From an uncultured Bacteroidales bacterium (GTDB lineage Bacteria > Bacteroidota > Bacteroidia > Bacteroidales > WCHB1-69), in the NCBI GenBank assembly GCA_905233625.1, contig CAJOFJ010000015.1:1-43177 (forward strand): a DNA stretch of 43,177 nucleotides. The letters are read 5' to 3'. The position numbers and the translations under genes are program-made. Of the stretch, positions 33,154 through 41,225 are shown in pieces (the first letter of the stretch is position 1; every line of letters starts with the position of its first letter). The notes beneath the pieces are model-generated. The model did not search any database, was not told the origin of the DNA, and worked only from the letters and a program-made list of their open reading frames with translations.

Positions 33154-33182
33154 CAAAGATACAAATTATTTTAATGTGCCAA
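33154..33182 (-). promoter_or_regulatory. Promoter of the nucleotidyltransferase-truA operon
   Basis: On the minus strand TTG (33180-33182) and TATCTTTG (33154-33161) are 18 bases apart. The leader to the start codon is about 165 bases and carries REP-like element A and the octamer array. Confidence 0.65.
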
Positions 33183-33206
33183 TGTGCCAATTGAATTTGC
33201 TAATTC

Positions 33207-33241
33207 AACTAATTTGCTAATTGAAAAAAACACTACTTTTG
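33207..33241 (+). promoter_or_regulatory. Promoter of the secreted nuclease gene
   Basis: TTG (33214-33216) and TACTTTTG (33234-33241), 17 bases apart. The -33 part lies in a 24-base stretch identical to 27712-27735. Transcription starts after the upstream Met at 33184, so the ATG at 33268 is used. Confidence 0.7.
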
Positions 33242-33267
33242 CATTTTCTACTTACGAGTTTGCCTTT

Positions 33268-34776
33268 ATGAGAAAATTCTACACAATCATAGCCTTCCTG
33301 CTTCTGTCGGGCTTCGCGTCTGCCCAGTATCCGCAGGTGGTCTTTTCGGGACAGGATTTGGCGGAGTATATGGACGAAACGGTGATTTTTGCCCAGACTT
33401 TATATGTGTGCGGGCATAGCGGAAGAACCTTGTATTTGTCCTACGAGCGCATGCGTTCTCCCGAAGAGGTGGCGCCAGTGGGAACGGCAGAGTTCACCGC
33501 CCAGCAGCTGAAATGCGTGTCGGGTTTTCTGACAGCCTACTGCTACCATATTTTTGCCGACACCGTGCGTTTGGGATCAACAGTGACAAACCTCCGTGCG
33601 TATGTGACCGATAGTCAGAATATTACTGTTTATGGCAATTTGAATTTCGGTAATTCTCAGGCTCCCACAAACCGCCCCGATGTGGGCAATGCCCGCTTGA
33701 TACTTTGTGCTTCGAATCTGCAGTATTATTGCCCGATTTGGCAGGGAACCTACGGAGCTGGTAGCGATGAAGAATTCAGAATTCAGAACTTGAAAATTTT
33801 AAAAGCTTTGGCGAATATCAATGCCGATTTGTATGCTCTGGAAGAGGTGCAGGAGGGTACGGCAGGCTTGGACTCATTAGTGAGCGGACTGAATGCCCGT
33901 ACAGCTCCGGGACGTTATGCCTACATCGCCGATGGAAACACAAGCACCAGCACGTATACCAAAGTGGCCATGATTTACCGTACGGACAAGCTGGCACCGT
34001 ATTTGTCACTGGGTTATCCATACACTTCTTCTTCTTCGATATACCGCAGGCGTGAGTATGTTCAGGCTTTTACGGAACTGTCATCTAATGAGCGTTTTAT
34101 CTTGAGTCTGAATCATTTCAAAGCCAAAGACGGAACGGGAAGCGCTTCAACCAATGCGGCAAGAATGGCCAATGTGCAACAGCTGGTGAGTTTTCTGACT
34201 GCCCGCCTGAACAGTAATTATTACAATGATTCCGATGTGCTGATTGTGGGGGATCTGAATTGCAATACGAATGAAGAACCTCTTCTGTACTTGGAAAATA
34301 ATCAGTATCAAAATCAGTTGAAAATTTATAATCCAGAAGCTTATTCTTATGTATATGATAATCAGGTGTCGTATCTGGACCATGTTTTTGCTTCTTCGTC
34401 CATGGCGGGGCAAGTGACTGGTGCCGCTCCTTATCATTTGAATGCCGATGCTTCTTATCGCCAAGGCTATTATTACGGTGACACTACCATGTACCGTTAT
34501 TCTGACCATGACCCGATTGTGGTAGGACTGAATTTGGGTTCAAGTCAAATTTCAAATAGAGATAGTGAAAATGTTGATAATGAAGTATTTGTGTATGTTG
34601 TAGGAAAGAATATACTGATACGCTCAGAGAAAGCTATAGATGTTACGGTATATGACCTGTTGGGTAGAATCATTGCATATCGCAGTCAGCTGCAACAGGG
34701 CTATATACCCATGACGACTGCTGGTCTTTACCTCGTCCGCACCGGAAATCATATCAAAAAAATTGTTGTTGAATGA
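33268..34776 (+). CDS. Type IX-secreted endonuclease/exonuclease/phosphatase-family protein
   Basis: A 502-residue exported protein with a signal peptide (MRKFYTIIAFLLLSGFASAQ) and an N-terminal OB-like beta domain (about 21-135). An EEP-fold catalytic domain (about 140-425) follows, with the metal-binding Glu in LEEVQEG (about 192), VGDLNCN (about 328) and the catalytic SDHDP (about 412). The C-terminal segment (about 440-502, VTVYDLLGRII to NHIKKIVVE) fits a type IX type A sorting domain. By family it is an extracellular DNase or phosphodiesterase, which could recover phosphate or nucleotides or free cells from DNA nets. The substrate is inferred. Confidence 0.88.
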   Translation: MRKFYTIIAFLLLSGFASAQYPQVVFSGQDLAEYMDETVIFAQTLYVCGHSGRTLYLSYERMRSPEEVAPVGTAEFTAQQLKCVSGFLTAYCYHIFADTVRLGSTVTNLRAYVTDSQNITVYGNLNFGNSQAPTNRPDVGNARLILCASNLQYYCPIWQGTYGAGSDEEFRIQNLKILKALANINADLYALEEVQEGTAGLDSLVSGLNARTAPGRYAYIADGNTSTSTYTKVAMIYRTDKLAPYLSLGYPYTSSSSIYRRREYVQAFTELSSNERFILSLNHFKAKDGTGSASTNAARMANVQQLVSFLTARLNSNYYNDSDVLIVGDLNCNTNEEPLLYLENNQYQNQLKIYNPEAYSYVYDNQVSYLDHVFASSSMAGQVTGAAPYHLNADASYRQGYYYGDTTMYRYSDHDPIVVGLNLGSSQISNRDSENVDNEVFVYVVGKNILIRSEKAIDVTVYDLLGRIIAYRSQLQQGYIPMTTAGLYLVRTGNHIKKIVVE

Positions 34777-34791
34777 TTTCAATAAATATAG

Positions 34792-34799
34792 TACCTTTG
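34792..34799 (+). promoter_or_regulatory. Putative -7 element of the DUF2461 gene
   Basis: TACCTTTG matches TAnnTTTG, 68 bases before the start. TTGAATT-type heptamers (34813-34836) lie in the leader. The nearest upstream TTG is slightly too far away. Confidence 0.45.
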
Positions 34800-34867
34800 C
34801 CAATAAAATGTAATTGAATTTTGAATTTTGAATTCTAACCTCTAATTCCTATTATCTGAAGCCTATT

Positions 34868-35536
34868 ATGCAAGAAATCCTCTCCTTCCTCGACCAGCTG
34901 ATGCGCAATAACAACCGCGAGTGGTTCAATGCGCACAAAGATGAATATAAATATGTACAAGGAAAGTTTAATGAATTTTCCCTGAGACTGATGGAGGCGG
35001 TGGCGGCCTTTGATCACGATGTGTACGGCTTGGAGCTCAAAGACTGCACTTATCGAATCTATCGGGATATTCGTTTTTCGTCGGATAAAAGGCCGTATAA
35101 GAATCATTTTGGCTGTTTTATCTGCAAGGGAGGCAAAAAATCGGGCAATGGAGGTTATTATTTCCATATTGAGCCTGCCGAAGCGGATTATATCGGTGGA
35201 AACTTGTTGGCAGCCGGCATGTATGCACCCACCAAAGAACTACTGGAACATATTCGCCATGAGATTGTTTATGATGGTGAATTGTTCGATAAGGCGGTGA
35301 AGAAGGCCAAGAATTGGAGCTTTTCTGAAAGCAGTTTCCTGAAACGTGTGCCTAACGGCCTGCCCAAGGATTCTCCTTATGCTGATTATCTGCGCCTGAA
35401 GGACTATACCCTCATGCAGGATCTTCCTGACAATATTTTATTCGGAGAAGAGGACAAGTTGTTAGCATTCGTCGTGAAGCAGTTCAAACTGGTAAAAGAC
35501 TACAATCACTGGCTGAATGAAGCGGCAGAGATTTAG
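34868..35536 (+). CDS. DUF2461 (TIGR02453) family protein
   Basis: A 222-residue cytoplasmic protein that matches the DUF2461 family from end to end. It has FLDQLMRNNNREWFNAHKDE at the start, then IYRDIRFSSDKRPYKNHFG, a G-rich YYFHIEPA segment and GGNLLAAGMYAP, and a C-terminal helical part. The family is widespread in bacteria and has no established function. Its stop lies only 20 bases from the convergent porin stop. Confidence 0.88.
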   Translation: MQEILSFLDQLMRNNNREWFNAHKDEYKYVQGKFNEFSLRLMEAVAAFDHDVYGLELKDCTYRIYRDIRFSSDKRPYKNHFGCFICKGGKKSGNGGYYFHIEPAEADYIGGNLLAAGMYAPTKELLEHIRHEIVYDGELFDKAVKKAKNWSFSESSFLKRVPNGLPKDSPYADYLRLKDYTLMQDLPDNILFGEEDKLLAFVVKQFKLVKDYNHWLNEAAEI

Positions 35537-35556
35537 AGCGTAGAACTGAAAGGGCT

Positions 35557-36615
35557 CTAATAGTGCACGATCAACTCTAATATCAGGCGGTCCTCTTTGC
35601 TTTCAACATCCTTGTGGAAGAAGTTTTTCTCGTAGTTGAGGCGGATGCCGGCGCGGCAGGGCTTCTCTATGAACATCATGGTAAAACCTGCGGTGATACG
35701 CTGGCGGGTGGGCTCCAAAACGTATTCCCCTGCCTCATTCAGCTTGCCGTTGCAGTTAGCGGAGATGGCGTCGTAACGCAGGCCAAGAGCCACATTGTCC
35801 AACCATATCTTGTTGATTTTGAAGGCGTAATAGGCAAAGCATTGCAGGGCATGTGTGGGGGCGAATTCCCCTTTGTCAAACCATTTGAATATATATTCTG
35901 CATCAAGATGCAAGCCTTTGAAATCATAGGCGATGCCGGCATCGAAATTATGCATTCTGAGGGCTTCCGGTTTCACAGCAGCATAGTTCAGCGATAATTC
36001 AAAGCCTTTGAAGAAATTGAATGTGCCTCGAGCTACATAATTCAGCGATTTCTGGAATTGCATTTGTTTGCTGAATCCGCTGCTGTTGAAGATTCCCGCT
36101 TTGAGTTCAAAAGGCACTACTTTGTCCCATTTGTATGAAATTACCCCTCCCACATCGCTCCATGCGGTAATTTTCTGTGTCAGAAATGATTTGTCAGAAA
36201 AATAATACTTATAGGGTGACAGCAGATTCTCGTTGCTGAAGGGCATTTTATCGTAGCCGATGAGAAACGACAAACCCTTTACAGGCGTGAATTTGGCGAA
36301 AATGGACACGGGAGAGAATTTGCCGCCGTAAGTCAGGTCTACTAAAGCCATGTAGGAGAACATGGGATGGGGAGAGCCAGACATGCCGATACGGGTGTGG
36401 CGTAACTCGAAGTGATGGGTGAGCAGTTCGGTGTTAAACTCATAGCGCCCCAAGACCGTAGCAGTGAAGTTCGGAATGAGGTCCCTTTTGTTGAATTTTG
36501 GACGGACAATACTGTCTTGCGCTTTTGTCTTTGCTACGGCGACGCTGTCGTTTTGTTGGGCATTAAGTGCTGATATACAGCAGATAATACAGAGCAATAG
36601 GAGCAGTCTTTTCAT
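35557..36615 (-). CDS. Porin-like outer-membrane beta-barrel (OprP/O type)
   Basis: A 352-residue protein with a signal peptide (about 1-19, ending ALNAQ). Regular alternating aromatic strands of a phosphate-selective-porin-type barrel follow (FELRHTRIGMSG, MALVDLTYGGKFSPVSIFA, FLIGYDKMPFS, then GVISYKWDK), and the C-terminus RLILELIVHY suits BAM insertion. It probably allows diffusion of small solutes. It is 46 bases downstream of gldH and likely in the same transcript. Confidence 0.83.
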   Translation of the reverse strand: MKRLLLLLCIICCISALNAQQNDSVAVAKTKAQDSIVRPKFNKRDLIPNFTATVLGRYEFNTELLTHHFELRHTRIGMSGSPHPMFSYMALVDLTYGGKFSPVSIFAKFTPVKGLSFLIGYDKMPFSNENLLSPYKYYFSDKSFLTQKITAWSDVGGVISYKWDKVVPFELKAGIFNSSGFSKQMQFQKSLNYVARGTFNFFKGFELSLNYAAVKPEALRMHNFDAGIAYDFKGLHLDAEYIFKWFDKGEFAPTHALQCFAYYAFKINKIWLDNVALGLRYDAISANCNGKLNEAGEYVLEPTRQRITAGFTMMFIEKPCRAGIRLNYEKNFFHKDVESKEDRLILELIVHY

Positions 36616-36661
36616 AGGTTGTGAAAGATTCTATCATATTGAGTATAGCAGTATGAACCAA

Positions 36662-37126
36662 CTAATCTTTATGCTGGTACAGGGCAATTCCGAAATCGGC
36701 GATGCCGACTATGCTTTCTTCCCGCATGGCCTGCTGCACTGTGAACGTGTAGGTGCCGCAACGTGCGAAACGTACCTTGGGCTTGAACAAAAACTGGTTC
36801 TCTTTCAAATAACCATGTCCCCGACCGGTCCAATGACCGAATTTGTCGCATAACACAAATCCCAAAGTGTCTTGAGCCTTGAATCCATTGGGAAATTCGG
36901 TGGTGAAGAACACATAGAAGTTCTGCATGGCGTAATCGGTATTGTTGCGCACATAGAGGTAAAAGTCGTAGTATTGTAACGAATCCGTGATGTCCACCTC
37001 GAAGGTGAGCAGCGAATCAAGATGCCAACCGTTTTGGTCTACCGAGGTGATTTCCTCGTAGAAACGCTTCGGCCCACAGGAGCATAGCAAGATTGTGGTC
37101 AACAGGAAAAAAAATAGCTTTTTCAT
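36662..37126 (-). CDS. gldH: GldH family gliding-motility lipoprotein
   Basis: A 154-residue lipoprotein (lipobox LLCSC, Cys17) of GldH type, with RFYEEITSVDQNGWHLDSLL, the central YLYVRNNTDYAMQNFYVF and the late FKPKVRFARCGTYTFTVQQA. GldH is needed for gliding in Flavobacterium and is widespread in non-gliding Bacteroidota, where its role is less clear. The ATG overlaps the stop codon of ricT by one base (TAATG), indicating translational coupling. Confidence 0.92.
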   Translation of the reverse strand: MKKLFFFLLTTILLCSCGPKRFYEEITSVDQNGWHLDSLLTFEVDITDSLQYYDFYLYVRNNTDYAMQNFYVFFTTEFPNGFKAQDTLGFVLCDKFGHWTGRGHGYLKENQFLFKPKVRFARCGTYTFTVQQAMREESIVGIADFGIALYQHKD

Positions 37127-38655
37127 TATCTGTCCTCAATTCGTTTTAGTTCGTCCATGCTGTAGCTGACACCTTCCTCTACCTTGGCCTGGTTCACCAC
37201 AGCGAATTCTTCCAGCGTCTCAGGATACTTGCCTTCCGTATTCATCTTGATAATTTCGTTGACTTTCTCTAATGGAATGGCGAAAATTTTGCTGTTGTCG
37301 TCGGCATACGAGTACCATACGATTTTCTTAAAGATGTCAATCTTATTGTAGAAACATTTGCCCTTTTTGGTTTTCAAATGCACGTTGGGAGCCGGGAAAC
37401 CTTTGGACTCCTCAATGTAGGTGGACTGCTCGAAGTTGAGGCAGCATTTCAATTTGCCGCACATGCCGGCCAGTTTCTGGGGGTTCAGCGACAGCTGTTG
37501 GGTGCGGGCGGTGTTGGTCGATACCGATTGGAAGTTGGTGAGCCAGGCGGAGCAGCAGAGTTCGCGGCCACAGGTGCCAATGCCACCCAAACGGGCCGCT
37601 TCCTGTCGCACGCCAATCTGTCGCATCTCGATGCGGATGCGGAATTGCTCGGCCAGAATCTTGATCAGCTCGCGGAAATCTACACGCTCCTCGGCGGAGT
37701 AATAGAAAATGGCCTTGGTGCCATCGCCTTGGTATTCCACGTCATTGACTTTCATCTTCAGATTCAGGTCCCATGCAATGTAACGTGACGATAGCATAGT
37801 GGTGTGCTCTAAATCCACCGTGGAAATCCATTTGTCAATGTCACTGACACGAGCCAGACGGTACAGTTTCTTGGTGATGTCTTCGGCTTTTAATCGTTTG
37901 TGTTCCAGCTGTCGCTTGACCGACAGTCCCAGCATGGAAATGATGCCGATATCGTGTCCCGGAGAGGCTTCCACCGCGACAATGTCGCCCACATGAAAAA
38001 CTCCTTCTTCTGGCAAAATGTAAAAGTCTTTGTGACTGTTCTTGAAACGCACCTCCGCTATGTTGAAATCCAAATAGTCCAGCGAGATGTCCATCTCTTT
38101 AATCCAGTCGTAAGTGGCTAATTTACAGCAGTTGTATTTGTATTCACGGCAATGTGCGGTCTCTACATCCGGTTTCTCGGTAAGTCCACGGGTAAGGAAG
38201 ATATTGGCTGATATGGCGTCCGCTTCAGGATTGCTGCCCGTGCGGATGTCCATGTCCAAATACTGGTCCAGATTCTCCACCTGCGAATGGTCTTTGTCGG
38301 AGAACTGCTCCTTGATTTTGGATTCTATTTTGCTGTGTGTGATTTCTTTAATCTCCTCTTCTTTTTCGCTTGTAACGGTATCTTCAGCGACAGTCTCATT
38401 GTTTTTTAACTCGGGGGATTCTGGCAGATTTTCGGATTCTGTTACTGTGACAGAAGCTTCTTCCATAACAACAGTTTCTTCTGTTATTTTGATTTCAGGA
38501 ATGTTCCCGGTTTCAGCTTTGCTGTCAGTCTGCTTGTTGAAACCATTTTTGTCCCTTTGAGAACCTGATTCATTGGGTTTTCTGAAGGGTCTGCGATTCT
38601 TTTTATAGTTTGATTTGGAATTATTGGGACGTTCTGTTTTATTTTCTTCAGACAT
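37126..38655 (-). CDS. ricT: PSP1-domain protein RicT (YaaT-like), with long charged N-terminus
   Basis: A 509-residue protein. The start MSEENKTE is used because a -7 element (38701-38708) lies just upstream of it. Residues 1 to about 140 are low-complexity and charged (KNRRPFRKPNESG, then acidic stretches). The PSP1 domain follows, with the four-cysteine Fe-S-type motif CGRELCC (about 360-366) and CGKLKCCL (about 397-404). In Bacillus, RicT acts with RicA and RicF on RNase Y and mRNA maturation, but the Bacteroidota role is not established. It is coupled to gldH, a pairing that is common in the phylum as far as I recall. Confidence 0.9.
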   Translation of the reverse strand: MSEENKTERPNNSKSNYKKNRRPFRKPNESGSQRDKNGFNKQTDSKAETGNIPEIKITEETVVMEEASVTVTESENLPESPELKNNETVAEDTVTSEKEEEIKEITHSKIESKIKEQFSDKDHSQVENLDQYLDMDIRTGSNPEADAISANIFLTRGLTEKPDVETAHCREYKYNCCKLATYDWIKEMDISLDYLDFNIAEVRFKNSHKDFYILPEEGVFHVGDIVAVEASPGHDIGIISMLGLSVKRQLEHKRLKAEDITKKLYRLARVSDIDKWISTVDLEHTTMLSSRYIAWDLNLKMKVNDVEYQGDGTKAIFYYSAEERVDFRELIKILAEQFRIRIEMRQIGVRQEAARLGGIGTCGRELCCSAWLTNFQSVSTNTARTQQLSLNPQKLAGMCGKLKCCLNFEQSTYIEESKGFPAPNVHLKTKKGKCFYNKIDIFKKIVWYSYADDNSKIFAIPLEKVNEIIKMNTEGKYPETLEEFAVVNQAKVEEGVSYSMDELKRIEDR

Positions 38656-38700
38656 ATAATAGTAATTATCAGTTTGATACAAATTTATATATACAAACTG

Positions 38701-38708
38701 CAAAGATA
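38701..38708 (-). promoter_or_regulatory. -7 element of ricT-gldH operon
   Basis: TATCTTTG on the minus strand, 45 bases before the ricT start. A clear TTG at the right distance was not found. Confidence 0.55.
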
Positions 38709-38750
38709 CAAATTTTTTAAATGTAAATGGGCTCTATGGACAATGAAGCC

Positions 38751-40652
38751 TTATTCTTTTTCCGACAATTCTAACCACCGCATGGACTTGTCATCTAAAG
38801 AGTTCTCCACTTCCTGGTAGCGGCGGCTCCAGTCCGTAAGCTCTTGCGAGCTGCCGGCACCGCTGTTCATCTTCTCGATGAGCTCGGCTTTTTCTTTTTC
38901 CAATTGTTCGATTTCTACCTCCAAAGTTTCGAATTCTTTGCGTTCTTTGAAGGTCATTTTGTTCGGATTGGTGGCACGGACGGGTTTGCCCTTGCTTTCC
39001 TCCGTCACCGCAGGCGCATTGATTTTGGCGATGCGCTTCTGCAATTTCAGTTCTTTGTCCTTTTCCAGACGATATTCCGTGTAGTTGCCGTAATAGTCCT
39101 TGATCTTGCCATGGCCTTCAAAGACAAAAATATGGTCCACTAACTTGTTCATGAACCAGCGGTCGTGCGATACCATCAGGATACAGCCGGTGTAATTTTC
39201 CAAAAAGTCTTCCAACAGATTCAGTGTGTCGATGTCGAAATCGTTGGTGGGCTCGTCCAGAATCAGGAAGTTGGGGTTCTTCAGCAGGGTGATGAGCAGG
39301 TGCAATTTGCGTTTCTCACCACCACTAAGGTCTTCATAATAAGTGTATTGCTGCTCGTATTTGAAGCCAAAGTGATTCAGAAACTGCGAAGCACCCATGT
39401 AGTTGCCGTTGTCCATGCGGATCACCTCCGCCTGCTCCTTCACCAAGTCAATGATGCGTTTGTTGCCGGAGTAGGGGAGTCCGTCCTGCGAGAAATAGCC
39501 GAACTGGATGGTCAAACCCGGGGTGATTTTGCCACCGTCGGCTTGCAATTCGCCCATAATCAGCTTCAGGAAAGTACTTTTGCCAGTTCCGTTGGGACCG
39601 ACAATGCCGCATTTCTCTCCTTTTTTAAAGATATAGGAGAAGTCATCCAAGAGCACATTGTCGGGATAAGCGAAATCCAGATTGTTGATTTCCAATATTT
39701 TGTTTCCTAATCGCTCGGTGCGAACTTTGAAACCCTCCTGTTTCTGCTCGGGGGCTTTGCTGACTTCTTTCTTGAGTTCCTCGAAAGCGTTGATTCGGGC
39801 TCTGGCCTTGGTGGTACGGGCTTGTGGAGAAGTATGTACCCATTCCAACTCTTTGCGGAACAGCTGCCTCAGTTTCTCGTTTTCTGCGGCTGCATTGGCC
39901 AGACGCTCGGCCTTCTTCTCCACAAAGTAGTCGTATTTTCCTCTGTAATGATAGAGTTGTCCGTGATCCAGCTCGATGATGTCGTTGCACACTTGGTCGA
40001 GGAAATAACGGTCGTGGGTAACCATGAGCAGCGTCACATTGGCGGCTTTCAGGTAATTCTCCAGCCATTCAATCATTTCCACATCCAGGTGGTTGGTCGG
40101 CTCATCCAGAATCAGAAGGTCTGTGTCGGCAATCAGGGTTTTGGCCAAAGCCGCTTTTTTGCGTTGGCCTCCCGATAATTCATTGATATTCTTGAAGATA
40201 TCATGAATGCCAAAGCGGGAAAGTATTTCTTTGGCCTTGGCCTCAAAGTCCCAAGCCTGCAGTCGGTCCATTTCCAAGATGGCTTTCTGCAGGCGTTGGT
40301 GTGTTTCGGGGTTGTCTTGACCGTTTTCCGCCATCAGCATACAGGATTCGTATTCTTTAATTGCCTGTATGGTAGGTGTTTGCGCATCAAAAATGGCATC
40401 CAATACGGAAAAATTGTCAGCAAAACGGTCCATTTGCGGCAAGTAGGAGACGGTAATGTCGTTGCGTATCACCACCTGCCCGCTGTCGGGCGTGTCGTAA
40501 CCAGCAATGATATTGAGCAGGGTGCTTTTGCCGGTGCCGTTGCGCGCAATCAATGCGGTCTTCTGGCCTTTTTCAAGACCGAAGGTGATCTCGGAGAACA
40601 ACTCTTTCTCTCCGACGCTTTTTGACAGTTTTTCGACGGTCAAATAGTTCAT
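38751..40652 (-). CDS. ABC-F family ATPase, Uup-like
   Basis: A 633-residue soluble protein with two ABC domains and no membrane segments. Walker A motifs are ARNGTGKST (about 36) and GPNGTGKST (about 354). Signatures are LSGGQRKKAALAKTL (about 158) and LSGGEKRKLHLLITL (about 440), and Walker B appears as LLILDEPTNHLD and FLILDEPTNDFD. The inter-domain linker is highly charged. A C-terminal coiled coil (about 560-633) after a NPNKMTFKERKEFETLE segment is typical of Uup. ABC-F proteins act on the ribosome, and Uup in E. coli also affects transposon excision. An antibiotic-resistance role has no direct support here. Confidence 0.92.
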   Translation of the reverse strand: MNYLTVEKLSKSVGEKELFSEITFGLEKGQKTALIARNGTGKSTLLNIIAGYDTPDSGQVVIRNDITVSYLPQMDRFADNFSVLDAIFDAQTPTIQAIKEYESCMLMAENGQDNPETHQRLQKAILEMDRLQAWDFEAKAKEILSRFGIHDIFKNINELSGGQRKKAALAKTLIADTDLLILDEPTNHLDVEMIEWLENYLKAANVTLLMVTHDRYFLDQVCNDIIELDHGQLYHYRGKYDYFVEKKAERLANAAAENEKLRQLFRKELEWVHTSPQARTTKARARINAFEELKKEVSKAPEQKQEGFKVRTERLGNKILEINNLDFAYPDNVLLDDFSYIFKKGEKCGIVGPNGTGKSTFLKLIMGELQADGGKITPGLTIQFGYFSQDGLPYSGNKRIIDLVKEQAEVIRMDNGNYMGASQFLNHFGFKYEQQYTYYEDLSGGEKRKLHLLITLLKNPNFLILDEPTNDFDIDTLNLLEDFLENYTGCILMVSHDRWFMNKLVDHIFVFEGHGKIKDYYGNYTEYRLEKDKELKLQKRIAKINAPAVTEESKGKPVRATNPNKMTFKERKEFETLEVEIEQLEKEKAELIEKMNSGAGSSQELTDWSRRYQEVENSLDDKSMRWLELSEKE

Positions 40653-40693
40653 CAGAAGATGAAATTCAGATGATATAAAATGTTATGACAGAA

Positions 40694-41068
40694 TTATTTA
40701 ACAGCGATGGTCTCAATCTCTACCAAAGCTCCCAGTGGCAGGTCTTTCACAGCGAATGCGGCTCTTGCCGGTGGGTTCACGGTATAATATTTGGCATATA
40801 CCTCGTTCATGGGTTTGAAATAGGCGATGTCGCTCAACAAGCAGGTGGATTTGATGACATTGTCGAAGGTGTAACCAGCCTCTTTCAGGATGGCTTCGAT
40901 GTTCTTCATCACCTGTTCGGTCTGAGCTTCAATGCCTTCGGGCATTTTGCCGGTAGCAGGGTCAACGGGAATCTGACCAGAGATGAATAACATGCCGTTA
41001 GCTTCAATAGCCTGGCTGTATGGGCCCACAGCCTTGGGTGCCTTGTCAGTGTGGATTACTTTTTTCAT
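40694..41068 (-). CDS. ridA: RidA-family enamine/imine deaminase
   Basis: A 124-residue cytoplasmic protein of the YjgF/RidA family, which hydrolyses reactive 2-aminoacrylate and related enamines. It has the start GPYSQAIEANGMLFISGQIP, the substrate-binding Arg102 in PPARAAFAVKDLP, and the end ALVEIETIAV with the conserved Glu. The trimer-forming length is normal. It lies 41 bases upstream of the ABC-F gene and may share its transcript. Confidence 0.95.
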   Translation of the reverse strand: MKKVIHTDKAPKAVGPYSQAIEANGMLFISGQIPVDPATGKMPEGIEAQTEQVMKNIEAILKEAGYTFDNVIKSTCLLSDIAYFKPMNEVYAKYYTVNPPARAAFAVKDLPLGALVEIETIAVK

Positions 41069-41099
41069 AGTTGTTTATTTTTAATGTGATATATTTTTT

Positions 41100-41222
41100 T
41101 ATGTTTAGAGTTTAGAGTTTAGAGTTTAGTAGTTAATAATTGATAATTAAACTTCTAAACATTAAACACTAAACATTAACTATTTGAAATTTGAATTTTG
41201 AATTCTTAACTCTTAATTCTTA
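41100..41222. repeat. Inverted and direct heptamer arrays between sufB and ridA
   Basis: TTTAGAG units (41103-41128) are followed by an inverted set, CTAAACA/TTAAACA/CTAAACA (41153-41177). Then come TTTGAAA/TTTGAAT units (41181-41202) and TCTTAAC/TCTTAAT units (41202-41225), all with a seven-base step. No gene is present. Confidence 0.85.
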
Positions 41223-41225
41223 ACT

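Noticed and set aside
32983-33156. 58-residue QQLNNSTI-rich N-terminal extension of the nucleotidyltransferase
   Set aside because: It is a translation of the octamer array, and its ATG overlaps the -7 element, so it would not be transcribed.
38751-40652. Antibiotic-resistance ABC-F protein
   Set aside because: The C-terminal coiled coil and charged linker fit housekeeping Uup better, and there is no resistance context.
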